Positions 56,690-64,000 of a stretch of 64,000 nt of DNA are shown one piece after another. Source of the DNA: Hymenopus coronatus (Eukaryota; Arthropoda; Insecta; Mantodea; Hymenopodidae); NCBI GenBank assembly GCA_030762935.1, contig CM060897.1, positions 115,602,676 to 115,666,675 on the forward strand. The letters are read 5' to 3'. Positions within the stretch are counted from its first letter, which is position 1, and each line of letters begins with the position of its first letter. Both the position numbers and the translations under genes were made by a program. Below the pieces are notes generated by a model. The model searched no databases and had not been told where the DNA came from. It saw only the letters and a program-made list of their open reading frames with translations.

Positions 56690-56900
56690 GGCCTCGTTCA
56701 GCTTTTTTTTCCTGTTTATATCTATCTCTACGTCTTTGTTGTTTTCCTATTTGTTTCTTTATTTCAGATACACAGACATATAAAAACTTACAAACACCCA
56801 TGCCCGAGGCCGGACTCAAACCCGCGTCCCCTGTGCCACGAAGCACCACAGCTAGGAACTTTAGCGAACGCAGCCAGGGAGACTGGCAACTAAACCCTGC
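56690..56900 (-). mobile_element. tRNA-derived SINE, family A
   Basis: A T-run at 56704-56711, tcagatacacagacatataa, acacccatgcccgaggccgg, then B box gcgggtttgagtcc on minus and head to about 56900. Confidence 0.82.
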
Positions 56901-57454
56901 AAGAGAGTGAAGATTGAAAAATATCGAAAATACGAAAGGATAGTTGTTTGACACTGAACAAACTTGTGGATGCTTCAAACATATTTTGAGTTACAGGAGA
57001 AGAACCTTTTCTTTCGATACTGCAAAAATGTATCTTGTAATGCACTGCAATGAATTCTAAGTGACTTTTTTTATTTATATTCTTGTCTTTTCAAAGCTCT
57101 AAACATTATTATCCTGAAGTTTTTGTATCAAGCTTTATATTTTATTTGTAAAAGTACAAGGTGTTTTTAATTTTACCAATCATATTATGAAGTAGTTGCT
57201 TTATTGTATTTCTTTATGAATAAGAACGATGTTTTAATGTCAATACATGTAAAGAACTACTTTTGGAACAGATTATACTTCAATGTGGCCATGTTTACGC
57301 TACAAATCCCTACCCTCTCTCTCTCACTACTCCTGACTGCTCTGTGGGTCCATAGCTGTATGCGCTTCGGAACCCAAAACTGAGCTCTAATCATGATACG
57401 CAGAATCATGCGTCGCTCTTTGTTTGCAACTATCAGCACAATAGCACATCCCGT
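56901..57454. other. Unassigned DNA, probably decayed transposon upstream of the next relic
   Basis: 57280-57450 is GC-richer and runs directly into the transposase relic, but its frames are not recognisable. Confidence 0.35.
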
Positions 57455-57606
57455 TGTGTTCCAACAGACTTTTTCGTGTTTCCCAAAATAAAAACCAAGT
57501 GAAACAACGTCGTTTCCAAATCATAGCGGAGGTTCAGGACAAAGCGACACGGAATCTGAGGACAAACCCACAAAATTCGTTCCATGAGGCGCTCCAAAAG
57601 TTAAAA
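57455..57606 (+). pseudogene. Mariner-type transposase, extreme C-terminal relic
   Basis: An open frame reads FRVSQNKNQVKQRRFQIIAE, then VQDKATRNLRTN and FHEALQKLKN. It parallels the 'FLFPKIK..LKG..F.TIEEIQ..TT..L..L...DF..AF..WK' tail of GVQW-type mariner transposases. It is cut by the HIN copy that starts at 57609. Confidence 0.65.
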
Positions 57607-57608
57607 AA

Positions 57609-58798
57609 TCTGATGCGTTCCATTCACATGACTTTCTCTAGCTGTTACACAAAAGTTCTTCTTATAAAGGATTATTCTTTTATATATGGCTTGCTAATCA
57701 ATGTAAGCATTAGCAGAAATTGTCTTATTACTTACTCCCTGTAAGTAGAAGGGACATACGGGAATACACTAGGCTAAATACATAGTCATATCGTTTAAAA
57801 TCTGGTCCTTTGTGAAAAAACTGAAATGTGGCTCACTTTGCATGGCCTACAATAAAACAATATGGATTAATCGAAATGCCACCTCCCGTTTGAGAAAAGT
57901 TAAAAATACTTTAAAATTGAAAATAATAACAAGGAATATCTCAGAAATGGTCAGCTCTACATAAAAGACTATATGACATAAATTATGTGTTTAACAAGAT
58001 CTAGAATTTTTGTGTATTAAGACTTTGTCTCTCTCTCATATGATTTAACCGTTATGCAAAATTCTGCAAAGCTCATCCAGAATATAGAGGCTTTCACACA
58101 AAATTCAAAGTATACATTTTATTTGTGATGTAAATATCTTAAATACACGGAATCTTAATTAAAATCGTTACAGCCATTTTTGAGAAAAACAAAATTTCAA
58201 AACTTTTTCCGCGTAAAGGGTAGATGGGGGTGTGGGATTTGCTTGAAAATATGAATATCGCATCTTTGGAAGATACTAAACTTAAATACCAAGTTTAGTA
58301 TATAACGGTCTTTTCATTGTGTTGACCTATGCTGCCCTCAAAGAAAATGAAATGAAATGGAGTTTTATTTATGGACGCTCTTTAACTATAGTGGTTCTCA
58401 GCGTCCCATTCTATACTAGGCGTGAAAGACCGCTTAATTTTGCTCAGAGGCCTCTCTATCAGGCTTGAGGTTCTTTTACGTGCCTTAAATGTGCGGCACG
58501 GGACCAACTTCCCTGCCGAAGGAAGCAATGCTAAGGATTTTTACGCCCGAAAAAAAATCCATTGTCCTCCTTCGGGTTTGAACCCGCAACGTTGGGTATA
58601 TGAGGTTAGCATGGTAACCATTACACCACGGTTTGTGTCCACAGACACAGACACACACACATACAGACCTTTTTCTAAAAATGCTTTTTTCGGACTCGGG
58701 AGACCTCAAAACGTATATTTCGGTGAAATCTCGACATCGTATATTTGCGTGGAATATATATCCAGTATGTACATTGTACATACGGGCTAGAGAAAGTA
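57609..58798 (+). mobile_element. HIN repeat carrying a family B SINE
   Basis: 5' end tctgatgcgttccattcaca; body; aaataccaagtttagtata; SINE at about 58345-58640; CA tract at 58648-58666; gtatatttcggtgaaatctc; hairpin ccagtatgtacattgtacat..ctagagaaagta. The SINE sits next to the microsatellite. Confidence 0.9.
58345..58640 (-). mobile_element. tRNA-derived SINE, family B
   Basis: On minus: A box near 58610-58630 (gtggtgtaatggttaccatg), B box gggttcaaacccgaaggag, then body cgggcgtaaaaatccttagc and agcctgatagagaggcctct, and an A-rich tail. Confidence 0.85.
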
Positions 58799-59160
58799 AA
58801 AATGAAAAGTTGCGAATGGCACATTGCCAGTAGAGGGAACTATTCTGAAGGGCAGTAATTAAAATGCTTTATAATAAACATTAGAGGTGCTGAAGCAAAA
58901 GTTCGATTTCTGTTTGAACATACCTCGTACGTAGTAGAAAAGGTAAAAATCGATCAATTCTACTGAGGGTCCTTCGATTGCCAAAGATTATTTATACTCG
59001 TAGATTATGCAACATTTACAGAAACTGTAAGATTTTGGAGGGAGGTTAAGGAAACCAGACGCTCCGTTGGCGATAGGCCTTTGTTCTTTGTTACTTAATA
59101 CACCCCTTACAAACCGATCCAATACACCCTCATACACTGAAATATGCGTTTCACTTGTTT
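58799..59160. other. Unassigned DNA
   Basis: Nothing recognised; lies between a HIN copy and the satellite array. Confidence 0.4.
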
Positions 59161-60025
59161 TGCATGATAATCGGGGGATTTTTAATTCGTTATTTCAATT
59201 AGTTAAACCTCCATGAAATAAATATAGGATCCTTGTAAATTAGTGTACAATAAACTCATAATGAATTGTTGGAAGCAAAGGAAACCAATATTCCGTGATA
59301 ATCGGGAGATTTTTCATTCGTTAATTGAAATAGTTAGACCTGCATAATATAAATATGAAAACCTTGTAAATTAATGTACAATAAACTCATAATGAATTTG
59401 TGGAGGCAAATGAAATAAATATTACGTGATAATCTGTAGGTTTTTCATTTGTTAATTGAAATATTTAAACCTCCATTAAATAAACATAAAAATTTGTAAT
59501 TAGTGTACATTAAAAACAAAAAGAATTATTGGAGGCAAATGAAATCAACATTACTTGATAATCGGAAGGCTTTTCATTCGTTAGTTAAACAGTTAGACCT
59601 CCATTAAATAAATATAAAAACCTTGTAAATTAGAGTCACTAAACCCATAAAGAATTCTTGGAAGCAAATGAAATCATTTATGCGTCATAATCGGGAGATT
59701 TTTCATTCGTTAACTGAAATAGTTAGACCTCCATGATATGAACCCTTGTAAATTAGTATACAATAAAACTCCTACAGAATTTTTGAAGCTAATGAAATCA
59801 AGATTAATATAGAAATAAACACAAAAACTTTGTAAATTAGAGTCCCAAAGTTCATAAAGGATTGTTGGAGCAAATTAAATTAATATTTCGAGATAATCGG
59901 GAGGTTTTTAATTCTTTCATCGCAATAGTTAGAACTCCATGAAATAAATATAAAAACCTGGTAAATTAATTTACAATTACTCATAAGGAATTGTTGGAAG
60001 CAAATGAAAGCAATTAATTCGTTTC
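59160..60025. repeat. Tandem satellite, period about 130 bp, 6-7 copies
   Basis: The anchor gataatcgggagatttttca recurs at 59166, 59297, 59428, 59557, 59686 and 59892 (spacing 129-131 bp; one unit near 59760-59890 is shortened). Each unit contains agttagacctccatgaaata, cttgtaaattagtgtacaat and gaattgttggaagcaaatga. AT-rich, no ORF. Confidence 0.93.
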
Positions 60026-60038
60026 TGGAGCTAAAGAA

Positions 60039-60401
60039 TCTGATGTGTATTATTCACACAAACTTCTCTATGGGTTCTGTAAACAAACTGCCCTAAAAAA
60101 AGATTTTATCTACCTAATGCTGATCAACATAAGCATTGGAAATGGTCCTATTACTAATTCCTTACGCACAGAAGGGAAATAAGAGAATACACGAGGCTAA
60201 AGCGATGGTCAAATATTTTAAAAGTTGTCGCTATGCTTTTGTCTTTGAAATTCGGTCTGTTTCCAAGGCCAGAAGTAAACCAAAAGAGCTATGAAACGAA
60301 AGATAGCTTCCCGTTTGAGAAAAGTTTCAGAAGTTTTAAACTGAAACCTATATCAAAGAAGATCTGGGAAACGGTTAACTGAAAAACACAAAAAAAAAAC
60401 A

Positions 60402-60437
<36 letters not shown>

Positions 60438-61175
60438 ACATAAGACATATTTTGTGTTATAGCGAGATCTACATTTTTTTTTTTTGTAGTAAGTTTTTGC
60501 CTATCTATTACGGTTTACTTACTAGTTATGTAAAAGTCATCCAGAATGAACTGGTCTTCAGACGCTTTTGCCTATCTATTACGGTTTACTTACTAGTTAT
60601 GTAAAAGTCATCCAGAATGAACTGGTCTTCAGACGCTAAAAAAAAAAAAAAAAAAAAAAAAAAACACATAAGACATATTTTGTGTTATAGCGAGATCTAC
60701 ATTTTTTTTTTTTTTTGTAGTAAGTTTTTGCCTATCTATTACGGTTTACTTACTAGTTATGTAAAAGTCATCCAGAATGAACTGGTCTTCAGACGCTATT
60801 CCCAGAAAGTGTAACATATACATTTTATTTCGCATGGAAATGTCTTTTATATACTGTATTTTAATCAAAATTGATAGAGCTATTTTTAATAAAAACATCA
60901 TTTCCAAACATTTTTCCATATAGAGGGAGTTAAAGGTGAGGATTTTTTTGAAAATCTTCCTGTCGTAACCTTGAAAGATACTAAACTCAGTTACCAAATG
61001 GTATTTAACGATCCTTTTTATTTTAGCTATGCTGCTCACTGAGATATTCACACGCGCTTGGATCTTTATATTCAGGGATGCTCAAATAAAGTATTCTCTA
61101 TGAAATCTCGGTATCGAAATGTTGAGTGGAATGCAATACCCTGTCTACCTACTATATATGTGTTATAGAAAAAGT
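60039..61175 (+). mobile_element. HIN repeat with internal duplications
   Basis: 5' end tctgatgtgtattattcaca, A-runs at 60396-60436 and 60638-60664, duplicated body segments (see next entry), aaatctcggtatcgaaatgt, hairpin remnant ctacctactatatatgtgtt..agaaaaagtaa. Starts directly after the satellite. Confidence 0.9.
60437..60796. repeat. 71-bp and about 130-bp duplications inside HIN
   Basis: The 71-bp segment ttttgcctatctattacggt..cttcagacgc occurs at 60495-60565, 60566-60636 and 60726-60796, seemingly identical. The larger block starting cacataagacatattttgtg after an A-run occurs at 60437-60565 and 60665-60796. Either a recent duplication or an assembly error in A-run sequence. Confidence 0.93.
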
Positions 61176-61309
61176 AAGACTAACCATGTAATTTTTGGTA
61201 TATATATACCAGTTAGTAACATAAAAAAGAGTAATTAAACTAATGTATTTTATGCAATATGACGTAATAATGAGAGATCTATAATTGTGAACTATAATGA
61301 AAAGGATAG

Positions 61310-61585
61310 GTAGACTCAGACCCAAAAATTCAATGCCATAGCTGGAATTTGAACCATGGATCTCCCAATTTCTAGCCGGTTGCTCTACCTCTAAATTACC
61401 ACGGCAACATGCCGGCTTGACATTGAATTTCTTACTGACTCGCATGTTTCCCGTTAAACCACAAGGTGATCTCAAATTATTTTGAGATGACAACCCCAAT
61501 GGTCACTTACAATGTTGTAAGTACTTTAAGTCCCAATATTCATAGTATAGCCAGCTATTATGGCCAATTGGTATTGATTTAATTG
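61310..61585 (-). mobile_element. tRNA-derived SINE, family E
   Basis: Matches 8850-9070. Minus B box ggttcaaattccagc; cttacaatgttgtaagtact and caagccggcatgttgccgtg. Confidence 0.82.
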
Positions 61586-61599
61586 TTTTTTTTGTGTTT

Positions 61600-61895
61600 T
61601 TTTTACACAAGTCGGGTGTAGGATAGGAGTTGGATAGGTAGAGTCAGACTGCAAAATTCAACGCCATAGCCGAGATTTGAACCACGGATTTCCCGGTCTC
61701 TAGCCGGTTGCTCTACTAACTGAGCTACCATGGCAACATGCCGGCATAGCATTGCATTTCTCAACTGACTCGCATGTTTCCCGGTAAACCACAAGGTGAT
61801 CTCAAAGTATTTTGTGAAGACAACCCCAATGGCCACTTACAATGTTGTAAGTACTTCAAGATTCATAGTATAGCCAAATATTATAGTTAATTGTG
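61600..61895 (-). mobile_element. tRNA-derived SINE, family E, second copy
   Basis: Minus A box gtagctcagttagtagagca and B box tggttcaaatctcggc; same body as the previous copy, placed head-to-tail with it. Confidence 0.88.
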
Positions 61896-61914
61896 ATATT
61901 TTAATTGTTTTCTC

Positions 61915-62060
61915 ACAGAAATGAGTGCATGGCAGGAGTTGGATAAGTAGAATCAGACTGAAACAAACCAGGAGATCCGTAGTTCAAATCCCAGCTATGG
62001 CATTGAATTTTTCAGTCTGTCTCTATCTATCCAACACCAGTGCAACACACGGCTTCTGTG
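61915..62060 (+). mobile_element. SINE family E, partial inverted copy
   Basis: gtagttcaaatcccagctat followed by ggcattgaatttttcagtct is the reverse of the family E head and body start. Confidence 0.75.
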
Positions 62061-62694
62061 GGAAAACAATTAAATTATTATAACGGAACGTTTCTGTGAC
62101 TTAAAGCATATCTGCGAATCACGTAGACAAGAGGTTTAGCTGCATATCCAATAGTCGACTGCTCTATATCCAATATAGAACACTCGGCTCACAAACTGGG
62201 TATGACAAAGCTCTGTTCTGCTAGAATAGAATTAATAAAAACACGGTTAAAATAACTATGACAAGCTTTCAAAATAAAGCCACAAGTGTATTGAAACAAA
62301 ACACTGGGATTTTCCCAGCCCAGCATCCCTGTTAATGAGTTTCCCTTCACAAAGGGTTTAAGAAAACAGGAGCTCCGAGTGAAAATCAAATCCTAAGGCT
62401 GTTCTGCTTATAGAAGTTGGCCTTTGATCTTTCTTTTCCTCTAAATACTGAGAAAGTCGGCAGAAACAAAGAACCAGCAACTACAAAGCTGATGACTAGA
62501 TTCTGAAATTGCAGGCCCAAGGCGTCAACTGCTGTTCCCCACTTTAAAACAAAGTATGAATCGAAGCAAAATATCACCGGCTTTGAATAATTATTAAGCA
62601 TATGCTTTTCTGAAGATTAAGCCCTGCTTTGTGCCTGAATTAAATTATTTACAGTGCGTTCTCTACAAACACCGCTTTTAAATTTTGATTTCTG
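62061..62694. other. Unassigned DNA
   Basis: Two minus-strand frames (62189-62389, 62386-62601) have mixed composition but no motif I know. Confidence 0.4.
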
Positions 62695-63448
62695 TATACA
62701 TTCCGCGTACATAGTGTATAGAAAAGATACTGTGTTCCACCAAAAAATTCGATAGCGAAATTTCACAGAAATTTATGCTTTGAAGCCCCCTAAAAAAGCA
62801 TGCTTAGAAAAAGTTCAGTGTGTATTTAGTATTTAATTTTATTATCTTTCAGGGATTGGATTTGAAGATTTACAAGAAAATTCTCCCATTTGAAACTCCC
62901 CTTTAGATGGAACAGTTTTTTAAATGTTGGTTTTAACGATTTTGATTAAAACACAGTATATTAAGGATGCTTACATTCCGTATAAAATGTATTTGAATTT
63001 TCTGGGAATAGTCTCTGATGATCTCTTCATTCTGGATGATTTTTGCACAACTGGTAAACAGTAATAGATAGAGAAAAGCTTACTACATTAAAATGTAGAT
63101 CAATTTATGACGTATAATTTTTTTTCCCGTGCAGTTAACCGTTTCTGAAATATTCCTTGTTATAGGTTTCAATTTTAAGATACTTAAACTTTACTCAAAC
63201 GGGAACTTCTTAACTCTTGGTCAAACAAAGAAATGAATTTCAATCACATAGCAACCAGCTTTTAAAACATTTGCCAAATCTTTAGCCTAGAGTATTCGCT
63301 AATTTCCCTTCTATTTACAGGAAAGTAAGTAATAGGACCATTTCTGCTAAAGTTTATCTCGATTAGAGTGAAGTAGACAGAAGGATAAGTTTTTAACAAT
63401 AGTTTGTTACCGAGATTAGGGAAAGACAGGTGAATGGAACATATCAAT
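62695..63448 (-). mobile_element. HIN repeat, near full length
   Basis: Hairpin remnant (tccgcgtacatagtgtatag), ccaccaaaaaattcgatagc, body, 5' end gggaaagacaggtgaatgga. Microsatellite reduced to a few GT. Confidence 0.88.
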
Positions 63449-63473
63449 TTTTGTTGTTGTATTGTCCTTATGC

Positions 63474-63525
63474 GGGTAGTGGCCGAGTGGTTAATCCTCT
63501 CGTCTTTAACCAATAGGAGCAGGAA
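63474..63525 (+). other. tRNA-like A-box segment, possible SINE head
   Basis: tagtggccgagtggttaatc has the A-box form found in Ser/Leu-type tRNA and in SINEs. No matching B box follows. Confidence 0.45.
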
Positions 63526-64000
63526 ACAGCTGGAGAGTATTCCGCACCGAACCCTTTGTTGGTTATTGTAAACTAGTGACACTAATTCTGGACATAGATT
63601 GGTTACGTAATGTATCTGGGAAATTTTGAAAATCCACAGTATGCAACATGAAATTTGATACGTTATTATACTCAATAATTTTGAAATTTTTGTAAAGTAT
63701 CAAAACTCTAGCTTGCATGTTTATTTAAATAACAATTGCATATTGTCCAAACTCATTCTTCTAGTAAAACTAAGCCACACCATGCAATTTTAAAAGCACT
63801 TACATAAATAATTCATTACAACTAGATTTGTCATATATTTTAATGGTCACCCTAATTTGTGTAAAAAACTATTATTTTTCGAATCCCTCAACAATTTTGC
63901 TTTTTTCGAAAACTAATAATTTATTTTTCAAAATTGGAGCAATATTTAGAAGAAGTATATCTGCATTTTCTTTAAAGCACTATTAAGAGATAACTTTTTT
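63526..64000. other. Unassigned AT-rich DNA
   Basis: No repeat match and no convincing frame up to the window edge. Confidence 0.4.

Noticed and set aside
59160..60025. CRISPR-like array
   Set aside because: The whole unit of about 130 bp is repeated, with no short constant repeat separated by unique spacers, and the context is animal DNA.
62189..62601. Two consecutive minus-strand frames as a split gene
   Set aside because: No splice-like borders agree with the frames and no recognisable motif; left as unassigned.
1..64000. Canonical Helitron assignment for HIN
   Set aside because: The 5' TC fits, but the 3' end reads GAAAGTAA and not CTRR, and flanks are A-run/A-run and not A/T; the Helentron/HINE model fits better.

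Overview
The window looks like a stretch of large, AT-rich, repeat-filled animal genome, most likely arthropod and probably insect. Degraded mariner/IS630-type transposases, several tRNA-derived SINE families, a non-LTR retrotransposon tail, long microsatellites and the lack of any operon or long conserved ORF all point that way. One GC-rich SINE resembles, from memory only, families seen in polyneopteran insects, so the order is a weak guess. I find no complete host gene. The only host-like coding signal is one possible internal exon (18494-18748, minus strand).

The dominant component is one family of interspersed repeats, here called HIN. I can place about 45 full, partial or nested copies on both strands. 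My hand-drawn boundaries add up to roughly 30 kb, a little under half of the window. Read in its plus orientation, an intact copy is about 0.8-0.9 kb. It opens with TCTGATGTGTTCCATTCACA followed by the 10-mer ACTTTCTCTA. It then has an AT-rich body with no ORF, a conserved short inverted repeat (AAATACCAA/TTGGTATTT), and a CA-type microsatellite 100-200 bp from the end. It closes with a hairpin that runs from ACTTTCTCTA to TAGAGAAAGT and is followed by an A-run. A 10-mer shared by the 5' region and the 3' hairpin, an internal microsatellite, no coding capacity, A-run (T-run) targets, no clear target duplication and head-to-tail copies are the features expected of a non-autonomous Helentron-type rolling-circle element (HINE, DINE-1-like). 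This assignment is an inference. No Rep/helicase ORF is present.

Layout. 0-6.2 kb: HIN copies, two SINEs, a duplicated flank and a tandemly expanded HIN piece. 6.2-8.2 kb: unassigned AT-rich DNA. 8.2-10.5 kb: two HIN copies, a SINE and a mariner-type remnant. 10.5-16.5 kb: inverted SINE pair, unassigned DNA and a tandem pair of a composite repeat. 16.5-18.8 kb: HIN copy, 0.55-kb (CCA)n array and the candidate exon. 18.8-33.2 kb: dense HIN copies with a mariner C-terminal relic. 33.2-37.7 kb: a run of same-strand HIN copies broken by a 1.2-kb LTR-like insertion and a GC-rich SINE. 37.7-39.5 kb: SINE, a TIR element and a palindromic mariner pair. 39.5-52.5 kb: HIN copies including opposite-strand nested insertions, a 220-bp (CATA)n array, an IS630/mariner-type relic and a complete but broken TIR transposon. 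52.5-57.6 kb: retrotransposon tail, SINEs, a short TIR element and transposase relics. 57.6-64 kb: HIN copies, a ~130-bp satellite array and a SINE cluster.

Nothing here works as a pathway. The window is a record of layered transposition, and the nesting gives relative ages: the HIN family was already present when the TIR transposon, the LTR-like element and several SINEs inserted, and HIN copies also inserted into older HIN copies.
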